64,000 bases of DNA. Origin: Echinometra lucunter. Taxonomy: Eukaryota > Echinodermata > Echinoidea > Camarodonta > Echinometridae. Position 1 is the stretch's first letter. Each line of letters starts with the position of its first letter. Of this stretch, positions 43,201 to 54,095 are shown piece after piece. The stretch is taken from contig CM057167.1 of assembly GCA_029962745.1 (NCBI GenBank), positions 24,632,040 through 24,696,039 of the forward strand, written 5' to 3'. Both the position numbers and the translations under genes were made by a program. The notes beneath the pieces are model-generated. The model worked only from the letters and a program-made list of their open reading frames with translations, was not told the DNA's origin and made no database searches.

Positions 43201-46200
43201 TTGCAGGAAATGTCACTTTTTGTAACTTGCTTCCTTTTGCCAAAGTTGAGCAGTATTCTGTACCCATCCCCATCTCCTTCAGTTGCATTCTCCTCACACT
43301 TTTCCTTTATTCACATCATGTACAGGTTTAAATCGGCAACAATGGGAGGAAAGTGGTTTTATCCTCGTCCAAGATCTTCCCACAACGTTGAGACCATCCC
43401 CCGATACAGAGAGAGGCTCAAACTCGAAATGCTCTCAGCGAGATCGTCGTCGTTTCCAATGGTTTGCCAGCAAGGCGACCTCGGACTCAAAATCCTCGTC
43501 GTCCCGGAGCCAAGGTAATCGAGAAGGAAAGCGACTTTCCATGCATGGTATCGCAGACGGTACCCTGCACGTCAGCAGTGGTCATACGCCATTAGGTCAA
43601 GATTCGACGTCGAGAACATTGTCGGCCATAAATGACGCAATAAGTGAACATCATGACAACGCTTCAGCTGTCGATCGGTCCATAGAGGGGGATTATGATA
43701 AGTATAAAGATGTTAAAACTCCATTTCAACATGGCCATGTGGACTACCATACCGATGTCGACCTGTATCCTGCGGTCTACCATGACGTCAACGAGAAAAC
43801 GATAATGTCTGATGATTACATATCGGCAGTGAGCAATGGAATAACAAACTCAGCTTTCTTTTCCACTGATGATGAATTCAAGACGCCTCATGATCATAAA
43901 GCAAAAGATAACGAGGAAAAGGAGGAATCAGAAAGAACTTTGGATTCGGGATTCTGGTTCTGGTAAGTTCAGGAATCCCGTTCATAAAACTTGTTATCAA
44001 TAACAAGTTGCAATAACTGTTATAAGCTATTGAAATCCTTGCATCTGATTGGCTGAGAGCGAATTTGTCAAAGAAATGTGGCAGTTGTTACTGATAACAA
44101 GTTTTATGAAACGGGGCCTAGTCCCTTTGTTGTTTGTCGGCTAGTTTTCCGTTTTACATGTTGGAAATTTTGCAAATATCTATCGGCCAATCTATGAATC
44201 TCTCATTTAAAAGTGTAGGCCTACCATTCGTCTTAAAAAGTCTGTGCAGCTAGTAAGTGTTAGCCGGCATCTTGGGTTAAGGTAAGGAACTTGAAAGAGT
44301 TTGAAGAAAATAAAGGATACCAAAGACAACGAGCGGAATGGAACTGAAGTTTGATTCGGTATTCGTACACCGCGTATACACGCATAATGTAAGTCGACTA
44401 GTCTACACGTCTAATCCCTGTTAGGTTAAGTGTATATTGACCTCACAATATCCTTTTTTTTTAGAAGTGGTATTTTAAAGTGGTATTTAACCCCTTATTT
44501 TGAAAACATTGCAGTGACATTCAGTTTCAAAATATCTTTTGAGGATTGATTCCTCTGTAACGTGTGTAATCTTTGGCATTTAGGTCATCGATCTCGTAGC
44601 TGGAGTTGGAACATACATGTTATTTAATAGCATAATTCGCAATGAATATTCTCATTCTCTTTGGCGTGGCTAGAAAGTTTCGTTTTTGTTTGCTTGAATA
44701 GTTGCACCCTTAATAACAAAGAAATTGAAGAGCCTTATGGTCATGAGGAAGTTAAGCTAGGTTTATTTCTCGGAGCATAAATCATAGGAATGATAATCAT
44801 ATATATTTTCTTCTCATTCAAAACATCATTAAATTTCTTCCCTAGACTTCTTTTGTCCTCCCTTTTAGTGACTTGGGCATTCTTCAGTATGTTGACATTT
44901 ATTCATACATTTTATCATGGTTTTTTTACCACCTCAGGTACTCAAAATTTGTCGTTCGCTTTCCGATTGTTTTCTGTGTGACCATTCTTCTGCTCACCAT
45001 CGCTGCTGGCGCTGTTGCTTTCACGTTGTATGACTTGCCACAGTTTGAGGATCCTCAAAAAGTAAGTTAAACTTGTTCCATCATCTCCTTCCGTCCTTTT
45101 TTCAGGATAGAACCCATCTCTAAACATAATTTCATGTATAGTTATCTTTCTATTTTTCTCTGCAGGGGCATTAATCGTAGAGGGAAGGTGGGGGGGGGGG
45201 GGGGGTAGGGTATTAATCTCCTAATTGACCGTGTATTCCTTGGAAAGTTATTATTCTGATCGTTGCATTTGTCACACCTCAACCAGTTAGAAGTCATGTA
45301 CCACTTCCAACGATTCTGTTAATAGCTGCCCCTTCGCTGTATAATGAGTTTTTGAATAAAGCTGCCCTTCTATTTCATTACCTCCTAACCTTTTCCCCTT
45401 TTCTTTCTCCCTCTCCTCCCCCCCCCCCCTCTTTCTACTTATTGCCCTCAGTCATTATTTCCTATCCTGACAATTTGACCTTCTCCGAGAAAACTTAGAA
45501 AACTGAACATGCTTGATGAATAACATTTTTTGAATGACCATGTTTTCTTCTTTAAACTAACCCATATAAAAGGGGGAAAAAAAGGAATGATGATTCGGAG
45601 ACGGCGAGAGACATATTATTCACTAACTTTAATGATACTGACACTTTTATTTCCTTCCAGGGTTTCGAGTCACGACACACACCAATTCGAGATCGTCTCA
45701 CGGGTCTTGAGCTCTTTAACAGAATCACCGATGACGAGAAGTTCCACACCATTAACTACAATCAGATGTCGAAAAGAAGCGTGCTTGGCAATTTGACTTC
45801 GACGACGACATCGAATATGACGACATCAACAACGAAAATGCCGATATCACCTGCAGTGGAAGATGATATGACGACTCCATGGTCGATGTCGATTTCCATG
45901 GAAGATTTGACGAGTGATGAGCAGATATACCCTTGCGTTGTGCCAGGTAATAAAAATGGTAGTAGTACGATGAAGGAGAATTTCACTTCATCATGTCCAT
46001 GAAACCTATATTGTTGGTCTTGTGGACCTTTTGACAATTTTTTTGAAATGTCTATGAGAACATATTTTTACCTTTTTCATTTCTCTGTCTCATGTGATGT
46101 CGATACTATGGACCTCTATATGCCTCCCTTTCTATACTACGCTATTTAGTTCTTGTTTTAATAATTATCGTTGGCTGACGGTATTTGGGACAGTTGGTGT

Positions 46201-49102
46201 CCATTTGTTAAAAGGGGTGAGGGGAGAAGACTGAGCTACATAAAGAAAAGGCAATCCTGCGTACCTAAGTTTCATTGCAAGTTATTTTACTTTATTGACC
46301 TTCAGACTGACTGGGGGTGGGGTGGGGTTGGAGGTGTACGCCAGATATCAAAGTGATGTGGTGGTTAAGCAGCTCTTTTCTTAAAGCCTGTCTGTTACGA
46401 AACGAAATCGGCCCACAAGAACACGATAAATCTAAAAGTTTATTCAACTTTCAGAAAGACAGTGACAAAATATGTCCACAGAGATGATATTTGAAAGACA
46501 ACAATAAAAACTCTGTTTGCTGTTCCCCTTTCTTGCATTTACAGAGCAACACTGGAGAAACTTACGGATTGTATTCTCTGTCGTGAACTCAAGGACAAGC
46601 CTCTTTTCCGTTGATGCCTTTCATTCGATGTGTCGGTTATACGATGAGCACATCCGCACAAACGATACTGGCATCCCGACCAACTGCCACCCGGCATCCC
46701 TCGGACAGTACGCAGCACTTCTCCAGGACAAGTCATCTTGTTATGAAACAAACGAGGATGATGTTACATATCTGGTTGATCTGCTTACCGAGTGCGGCCC
46801 TTGCTATGTTGACGGCAGTCTCTTATCAGACTGCGCCGATTCTGCATGTCCCACGGTGCCGCAGAATTGTACCATCCTTAACGCAGCGTACAACATTTTC
46901 CACTACCTTCTGCCGTCAGAGTCGGCTGCCAGGATGGATGGTGGTGACTTGGATATTTCATTTACGCTGATGATCACCCCCATATCTGGGTACAGTGACA
47001 CGACTGGCCAGCTTTACACCGATCGGATACAAGGACGAAAAGATCTTGAGGACGGCTTCATGAAGATCAGCGCCATCGGTGGACAATTCAAGTTTGATTT
47101 ATTTTCTTCGTTTCTAATCTCCGATATAGAATTAGTCGGTATAGGAGTTGGTGTGATCATGTTCATCATCTGGTTGTACACCGAATCACTCTTCGTTACC
47201 ATGTTGACTATTGTTGACATGGTTATGGCTTTGATACTGTCGTATTTCATCTACACGGTTGTCATCGGGTTGCCGTTCTTTCCCTTCGTCAACATTCTGG
47301 CTGTAATACTCGTGCTGGGCATCGGTGCTGATGATACGTTCGTCTATATGGATCTCTGGCGAAAGATTGGAGAGAAGTACAGTGACAGAGAAAAGAACAG
47401 GGTCAGAATCCTCCAGGAAACCTTGCATCATGCAGCCATCACAATGTTCGTGACAAGCTTCACGACGTCCTCAGCACTTTTTTTCAGTATCACCAGCTCA
47501 ATAACAGCCATCAAGTGTTTCGCTGTCTACTCTGGATGTGCAATTCTCTTCAATTTCTTGTTCACTCTTACGTGGCTGCCTGCCATCGTCATCATTGAAG
47601 AAAGATATCTCCAGTGCAAGAAATGCAGGAACCATAAAACGCTGCAGTGCTCTCGTCTTAGAAGGGTTACTCAGGCTCTCAAAGCCGCGTCACGGCACGT
47701 CTTTGAAAAAGTACTTCCCAATATTGTGTTTAAATTGCGTTACGTTTGGCTGGTTGTTTTTACATTACTCGGCATTGGTGGTGGTTGTGCCATATTCATA
47801 TACCCAAAGCTACAGCTCCCCACTCAATCGCAGTTCCAGATCTTTGTGAACTCTGATTTCCTTGAGCAGTACGACCAAGTGTATGCCGACTACTTTGACT
47901 TTGAGCACCTGGTGCAGAGCAAGATGCCAATGAAATTCGTCTGGGGGCTTGAATCGAAAGACAACGGGAATTCGTGGGACCCTGATGATAGAGGTAGCCT
48001 CGTTCTTGACAATGCGTTCAACATCTCAGCTCCTGCCTCTCAAGAGTGGCTCTTGAACTTCTGCTCGGATGTCAAGAATCAGTCATTCTACTCGCCTCAA
48101 AGTGACACCCAAGACTTCTGTTTCATCGATGTCTTCAAGACACTTATGATGGAATCTCCTTGTGAAAGCCCTGTTTTTTACCGCGATCTTTCCCCATGCT
48201 GCGAAAACTATGACTTTCCCTATGAACCAGACCTTTTTGAACAATGTGCTTCCAGGTTTGTAGCACTGGGTGGCCTAGAGCATATGACTCGCTTTGGTGA
48301 AGGAGAGAGACTTACTGGTCTCTTACTCTCATTCACAAGCAATACGAGGTATTCATTGAACTACGAAAGCATTGATGCATTCTGGAACGAAGTAAATCAG
48401 TGGAGTAGGCTGGAGATGGACAAAGCTCCAGAATCAATTTCACATGGGTGGTTCGTAAGTTTCAGCGACAACCAGCTCTACTTCTTTGATCTCCAGCAGA
48501 GCTTAGTCACAGGATTTCCCTTTTCCATCGGCATGTCTCTGGGAGTCGCCGCTTTGGTGCTTCTCCTCACCACATGGAATGTTCTTATCACTCTCTATGC
48601 CATTCTATCCATTTCAGGAACTGTATTCGTGACAGTAGGCTCTCTGGTTTTCATTGGCTGGGAATTGAATATCCTTGAATCAACCATCATGTCTCTTGCT
48701 GTCGGCTTGTCTGTCGACTTCACCATCCATTACGGCGTTGCCTACAGGATAGCACCGACCGGTGATCGTGTATCCAAATCTATGCATGCGATGAGGCAGT
48801 TGACTGCCGCCATTTCCACTGCTGCACTCTCCACCTTTGCGGCAGGTGTCTGCATGCTTCCAGCGACAGTTCTGTCCTACCAGCAAATCGGTGTTTTCCT
48901 GGCACTTATCATGGTTATGAGTTGGGCCTACGGGACGTTCTTCTTTATGTCTCTCTGCATGATCATCGGCCCTGAGAAGAACTGCTCTGGATTTCATCTT
49001 CGAGACAACAGTTGTTGCCTTTGTAGCAAGAAGGAGCCAGTTGAAAATACGCATGAAAAACGAAGATATGCATCTGATTTCCACAGTGTTTACGCACACT
49101 GA
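40111..49102 (+). CDS. PTCHD-B: Patched-domain-containing membrane protein (5 exons)
   Basis: Exons 40111-40213 (predicted), 43326-43962, 44938-45061, 45661-45946 and 46545-49102 join in phase 1-2-0-1 to exactly 1236 codons including the stop. These are the same phases as PTCHD-A. Order: a long hydrophilic N-terminus (about 250 residues, against about 80 in PTCHD-A), TM1, GFESRHT at about 289, a Thr/Ser/Met-rich linker, a Cys-rich extracellular loop, the sterol-sensing-type block with GIGADD at about 642-647, the second loop, then GLSVDFTIHY at about 1104-1113 and a short tail. The role is inferred to be lipid or sterol transport across membranes by an RND-type mechanism; the ligand is unknown. 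It is clearly a tandem duplicate of PTCHD-A, about 10 kb downstream. AATAAA lies at 49786. Confidence 0.88.
40214..43325 (+). other. PTCHD-B intron 1
   Basis: No other exon is supported. It holds TTTATTCACATAAAAATC-type sequence near 40282, a TTTATTTATTT start at about 41768 that resembles reversed LINE 3' ends, a G14 run near 42132, GA repeats at about 42265-42320, a C run and pyrimidine-rich sequence at about 42623-42950. Confidence 0.4.
43326..43962 (+). CDS. PTCHD-B exon 2 (long cytoplasmic N-terminus)
   Basis: The acceptor is ATCATGTACAG|GTTTAAAT and the donor CTG|GTAAGT. About 212 residues, rich in Ser, Asp, Arg and His, beginning LNRQQWEESG and ending DSGFWFW. It is four times longer than PTCHD-A exon 2, with similarity only at the two ends. 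An alternative acceptor, TTTTGCAG at 43206, would leave an in-frame extension. Confidence 0.85.
43977..44116. mobile_element. MITE family B, copy 1
   Basis: CCCGTTCATAAAACTTGTTA at the left and TAACAAGTTTTATGAAACGG at the right are inverted repeats. The interior has GCATCTGATTGGCTGAGAGC. The same family lies at 60976-61118. It starts only 14 bp inside intron 2 of PTCHD-B. Confidence 0.8.
44117..44937 (+). other. PTCHD-B intron 2, remainder
   Basis: AT-rich, with no exon or repeat of note. Ends in a pyrimidine stretch and CCACCTCAG acceptor. Confidence 0.5.
44938..45061 (+). CDS. PTCHD-B exon 3 (TM1)
   Basis: 124 nt, acceptor CCTCAG|GTACTC, donor AAA|GTAAGT. It encodes YSKFVVRFPIVFC, the TM1 span and YDLPQF, aligning without gaps to PTCHD-A exon 3. 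Confidence 0.92.
45062..45660 (+). other. PTCHD-B intron 3
   Basis: Contains a G run at about 45189-45206 and a C run at about 45418-45429. No exon is seen. The acceptor is TTTCCTTCCAG. Confidence 0.5.
45661..45946 (+). CDS. PTCHD-B exon 4
   Basis: The acceptor is TTCCTTCCAG|GGTTTC and the donor CCAG|GTAATA. It opens GFESRHTPIRDRLTGLELFN, the conserved post-TM1 motif, then a Thr/Ser-rich linker (TSTTTSNMTTSTT) that differs from PTCHD-A. It ends one base into a codon, as in the paralogue. Confidence 0.9.
45947..46544 (+). other. PTCHD-B intron 4
   Basis: About 600 bp without repeats of note. The G-rich GGGGTGGGGTGGGG phrase near 46313 is followed by GTACGCCAG. The acceptor is CTTGCATTTACAG. 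Confidence 0.5.
46545..49102 (+). CDS. PTCHD-B exon 5 (both RND halves)
   Basis: The acceptor is TTGCATTTACAG|AGCAAC and the stop TGA is at 49100. About 852 residues. It aligns along its length with PTCHD-A exon 5, including paired cysteines of both loops, SWDPDD (PWDPDD in A), GIGADDTFVY, the HHAAITMFVTSFTTSSALF segment and GLSVDFTIHYGVA. Its tail has three cysteines (CCLC) where PTCHD-A has eight. Confidence 0.95.
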
Positions 49103-49815
49103 TTTGAACATGTGCAACGTTTTACGGCGGAACCCTAGTTAAGAAATTATGACAATCGTCTGTTTTACTTTAGCTGAAATTGAGAGCTCACTTCCAAAGG
49201 CCCTAAATCCAGTTTTTCTCAAAGTTAAGTTATCAACGTCACTATTTCTGTTATTTAGCTGGAGCATTTTGCAATGGAAAAAAATTGAAGCTAAGTTTTC
49301 AAGAAATAGAGAAACATAGTGCTTTGAAATTTTAGGTTTCCATTGACACGTTTACAAACTCTGATCGAAGAAATGCATTTTTCTCGAAAGTTACCAAAAT
49401 CAGCGCCTTTTGGAAAACAAGGCCTTCAATTATATTCAATAACGAAATACTACTGTACAAATTAAAATTGTTCAGTATTAGGTCAAACTTGAAAATCAAC
49501 AATGATTGACATTAGTAACTAAGTTGTGTCATACTGTAACGTTACGCAAATATTGTTTTAATTATAGTATTATATTATTATATTTTGGTGAAACCAATTC
49601 TATTATTTCATGTTATCATATATTGTAAATATTTTCCTTCTATATTACTCTAATTTGACATAAGATGTGTGCGTGTTTTTTGTTTTTAAAAAATGTTATA
49701 CACATACATATATAGTTGGTGCAAATTTTCATTTGAGTGAAAGTGGAAGTATGCCACTTTGACCATGATAGTAGACATATAAATGAATAAAAATCAGTAC
49801 TACTGTAGCCTCTTT
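49103..49815 (+). terminator. PTCHD-B 3' UTR and polyadenylation signal
   Basis: AT-rich sequence without other features. AATAAA at 49786-49791, about 690 bp after the stop, is the best candidate signal. Confidence 0.45.
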
Positions 49816-49835
49816 TGTGACGAAATACAAGTGGA

Positions 49836-50033
49836 ATTCATTCATTCATTCAATCAAACATACATTCATTCGATCATACATTAATTCATTCATTCAATCA
49901 AACATACATTCATTCGATGATACATACATTCATTCAATCATACATACCTTCAATTGTTCATTGTTTCATACATTCATTCATTCACACATACATTCATTCA
50001 TTCAGTCATACATACATACATTCAGTCATAGGC
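49836..50033. repeat. CATT/CATA-type microsatellite with a longer period
   Basis: ATTCATTCATTCAATCAAACATACATTCATTCGAT-like blocks recur with a period of about 45-50 bp. Its Ser/His/Ile open frame is an artefact. Confidence 0.85.
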
Positions 50034-50640
50034 CACATTAATATGATGAAGAGATCAGTTTAGATTCTGCAGAAGACAGATGAAAATCAAGATCAAATGT
50101 CAGTCTTGTCAATGCGTTTTATGATCACAGTTTCATGTAACTAATGGAATTGCATGACGGGAGCATCCTGATATGTATTTCAGCATTCAGCATAAAACAC
50201 ATTCATTCTTTTTCACTTAACTCTGTTCAACGAATCGTATTTGTAAAACTCCGATAACACAAAATGATGCGTTATCCGTTATTCTTTCGCTGAAACATAT
50301 TTTCCTGGTTATAGAAAGATTGTTGCACATTTGTCTCCATTTTATTGGCAGAGAGGGTTGCTATACTGGCTAAATATTTAGTTTGATACATTGATGTCAA
50401 TAATCCACGACTTGCACCTGCGCACTGGTGAATTTCATCCTTGTGTATATATAAAGAGAATCTTCTAGTCATCGTGGATTATCAAATATACAGTACTTCG
50501 CAAAATATGTTTCTTGACGCATTTGAGAAGAGAAAATGTCTTCCGAATATTAAGACAAATATAATTCGATTAAACTTTATTAAAATCACAAATGAAATAG
50601 TGCATTGTTCATTGCATAAATAATATTTTTGGTAGGTAAT
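50034..50640. other. AT-rich intergenic DNA
   Basis: No feature is supported. The phrase ATCCACGA (50402) and its inverse TCGTGGAT (50474) form a small loop of about 75 bp. Confidence 0.4.
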
Positions 50641-51687
50641 GCATATTTAGTGAGTAGGGGAGTCGAAAGGAAGAAAAATATAGAACAGATGGATTAAGAA
50701 GAGAGAGAGAAATGGAAAGTAAGAGGGAGTAAGGAAAAAGAAGGGTGGAGGGCATTCAAAGATACATATGCTAAGAGAGAGAGAGAGAGTCGGACAGGCA
50801 GAAGGACGTCCAGCCAAACAAACATGAAGAGAGATGTGGAGACGGGATAGAGAAAGAGAGACAGAGAAAGAACCCATTATTTGACCTTATCACAATGTCG
50901 GTTATAAATCCTTTCTCATGATGCTATAAAAGAACAGCGCAGAGAAAGAGAGAGAAAGAAACCGAAAGACAGACAGAAAAAGAGGAGAGGCAGAACATGG
51001 AATTTTAGACCAATACTATGTCAATCACATACCCCTTATCATGACGATAAATAGAACAACACGGGGAGCACGAGCAAAAGAGACCGGCAGACAGAAAAAG
51101 AGAAGGTCTGGAGAGACAGAACTTGAAATTTTGAACCATCGTCATGTCATTACTGTGGTGGCCCTGAAGTACGCTCGACAACAGGTCATGTGCGACGTGA
51201 ATCTTGCGGCCAACTTTACGTCCCAGTCGCGAAATTCGCGACCCGTGACGCAAACTTTGCGTCCCTGTTGCGAATGTTTCATCCCGGGTCATGAATTTCG
51301 CGTCCCGGGTCATGAATTTCGCGTCCAGGGTTGGTAATTTCGCGACTGGGACCCGAAATTCACGTCGCGCGTACTTCAGGGCCACCATACATTACACACC
51401 CCTTCTCATCATGACGTTAAAAAGAACGGGACGGGGAGAGAAAGAGACGGGCAGAGGGAGAGGCAGAACAGAGATAGAGGAGGACAGGAGAACTCGTTAT
51501 TTTCAACCATCACCAATTACACACCCCTTCTCGTGACGTTAAATAGAACAAGACGGGGAGGGAAAGATACAGAGAGAAAGAGAGAAAGAGTAGGAAAACG
51601 AGAACTTGAAATTTAAAAACCATCCCCATGTCACTACACACCCTTTCTCGTGACGCTGGATAGAACAAGACGGGGAGGGAAAAAGAC

Positions 51688-51732
<45 letters not shown>

Positions 51733-51785
51733 CAGAGAGAGAAAGAGGAGGAGAGAAGGAGAACCCGTTATTTTCAACCAATCAC
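50641..51785. repeat. GA-rich satellite, unit about 120-190 bp
   Basis: Units carry the ordered words ...GAACxxxTTATTTTxxACCATCACCATGTCATTACACACCCCTTCTCGTGACG..., TAAATAGAACAAGACGGGGA, and a GA-rich run with GACAGACAG or GAGAGAG. Copies begin near 50870, 50995, 51130, 51490, 51600 and 51765, with a less clear start at 50641. One unit is split by the element at 51156-51387. A pure GA microsatellite lies at about 51690-51731. Confidence 0.8.
51156..51387. mobile_element. MITE inside the GA-rich satellite
   Basis: The inverted ends TGGTGGCCCTGAAGTACGC and its complement border 232 bp. The interior repeats CATGAATTTCGCGTCCCGGG-like words three times. Neighbouring satellite units show the empty site (CATGTCA(T/C)TACACACC). 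Here CATTAC appears on both sides, consistent with a short target duplication. Confidence 0.75.
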
Positions 51786-52864
51786 CATGTCAATTACACG
51801 CCTATTCTTGAGACACTAAGAAGCTCCAAACACTTGGAAGGAGTACCTTTGGACCTCTTTTCTCATCCTCCTTATGTAAAGAGGGAGATATTGACCAATC
51901 GTGGAGATGACAACTATAACAAACTGGCAAAAACAAACGAAATCGAAAAGTAGAATATTCGTCTTAAGACAACGCCTTTTAAAGTTCATTTATATTTGAC
52001 GACCGCACATACTTAAATTCCATTTAGTTTTAGAAGTCTTCAACAAACGGCAACCTGTTGATTTTAATGGACTTTACGTCTTCTAAAGGATATAACAGTA
52101 AACACGTTTAAAAAGCGTAAAAACTGTAAGTATGTGAAATGTTCTTACACCATTTATATCATTTAATATTGAGAGGTGATCGCCTGTTTTTACATTAGAG
52201 TGTAAGATTTTTTATGAAAATGAAAAAAAAAAGTGTTTGAATATCTAACCCCAAGTGTACTAATATAGCTATTTTACTCAGAAAAATGCTGAAATATAAT
52301 TTTTTTAAAGAAAATGCCTAAGTATTTTCTCAATTTTACATGGATTTTTTTCTCTCGGACTCACCCCTGATAAGGCTCCATTTTTAATGTAACTAGATTG
52401 TAAATAACCACAGGTCTTCATGTTTTTGTAAACTTTTGAAACGGAAGGCTGGATTTTCCCTCATATTTAATATTGCAACTAAATGCTATTCCAATCTACA
52501 TTATTCATCTATCAACGTCGACTTTTACGTCGTTTTGAGTATCATAAAATTTGCGTTGTTTTTTGTGATGAGGGAGTGCGAATTGGAATGAAAAGTAATA
52601 TAAAAGTTATTTTGAAGCCTTTGCATAATTTGTTCCTACTGCAATTTCCGATGAGAATCGGAAATTAAGAACATGATATTTTAATGACTTATTCTAGAAA
52701 TTCCTTCCCAACACTCAACACTAGAGTGGTCCTTTTTATTCTTTCTTTTTCTTGTTATCTTTTACAAGTATTTTGAAGGACTAAGTACTGAAAAGACACT
52801 ACAAGTTTTTTTCCGGTTCATTATTTCTGTCATATTATATTTTTGTTTGTTTATTTGATAACAG
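51786..52864. other. AT-rich intergenic DNA
   Basis: No gene or clear repeat is seen. It contains short palindrome-like GATGAGAATCGGAAATT words near 52650. Confidence 0.4.
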
Positions 52865-52963
52865 TATTAAACCTAGGCTTTGTCAGTTTTGACAAGAATA
52901 GGTCTGGTTGTCTCTCTGACTTTGCTCTATGACAACATTCAAGATTCTACAATAAAGTTAAAG
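52865..52963 (+). other. Candidate 5' UTR exon of the LRR-Ig gene
   Basis: A TTTGATAACAG acceptor-like site, 99 bp and a strong donor, AAAG|GTAAGT. All frames carry stops, so it could only be non-coding. It lies 1.1 kb upstream of the acceptor at 54095. It is speculative without transcripts. Confidence 0.25.
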
Positions 52964-53575
52964 GTAAGTCAGGTTTACAGTTCTTATCATATTGTAATTT
53001 TATTCCTGATAATCACATACAACGACAGATGAAATAAAAAGATGGTATGGTTTCACTTAAGTATGTATTTCGAGCTAGTGAAATTGAGAAAATAACTTAA
53101 TTTGTGGTAGTTTAATATATCTCAAAGTGGCCTACAAAGTAAAAGAACATGTATACACTTTTTTTTTTGCATATCCCATCTGGTGTTTTTATCTTTTACA
53201 AAGAGGATCAATTCAATTCAACTTTATTCAATTCCATAAATAAAACAGTAACATCAACATGAAAGAAATATAATATAATACAGTATACCTAGACATAATT
53301 ATTACAATTTGCATGAATTACTGAAATATAAAAGATTGACAATAAGAAAGGCATTTGGTTGCTGTATAAACGCCCTTTGTGGGTTGGTCTTGACAGCCAC
53401 CATGACATAAAGAAAATTCACTTATACAGTAAGATTAAGAATGGAATCATACGAAGTGATTTATTATCGAAAAACAAAAATTATTTTACCTTTAAGTTTC
53501 AGAAAGAATTATATGGAATTGGTTTTATGGTAACAGGTTTCAAATCTTAGGTCTATGAAGAAGGACCTAACTAGA
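52964..53575. other. Possible reversed LINE tail; otherwise no feature
   Basis: TCAATTCAACTTTATTCAATTCC at about 53210 looks like the reverse complement of a LINE 3' end (GAATTGAATAAAG..). No protein motif follows on the minus strand that I can read. Confidence 0.3.
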
Positions 53576-53895
53576 GGGTGTTTCATAAAGTTGTTCGTAG
53601 AGTAACGCATGACTTTACGAACGGTTTGTATCTGAAGTGCCAAATGGGATGCCCGAAGTTTCTCCTATCGTTTTAAGAAAGTATGATTGCATTTCCTGTA
53701 ATCTCAATTAAATTGTGGCAAAAATATATTTCGCAACAGAAATGTTTGTAAACAACAGTGATGATAATATATGTCTGCATATTTCGCCGTGAGCTGATGC
53801 TATTTGTATTGTTTGAGCATCCCATTTGGCTTGCCATATTCAAGTCGTTCGTAAAGTCATTCGTAACTTTGCGAACAGCTTTATGAAACACCCCC
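53576..53895. mobile_element. MITE family A, copy 2 (diverged, longer)
   Basis: The ends GGGTGTTTCATAAAGTTGTTCG / CGAACAGCTTTATGAAACAC match the copies at 3433 and 61316. The interior is longer (about 320 bp in total) and largely different. Confidence 0.7.
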
Positions 53896-54095
53896 ACGTA
53901 TATAAAATGTGTATGTGTAAATTGGTGAGATACGAAACCTCTGCATTGTCTGTACAACCAAACATCATGAAATGCAAAATATGATCTTGAAAGCCTCGTC
54001 GAAATATTGGGTAACCGCGAACAAAGAAATTAATGCCAAAATGTCATACTAATTTCAATTTGTCTCATGATTTTTTTTTTTTTTTTGTTATACAG

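Noticed and set aside
45281..45365. SHVPLPT...IAAPSLYNEFL, reminiscent of a LINE C-terminus
   Set aside because: Too short, and lacks the expected preceding motifs; inside PTCHD-B intron 3.
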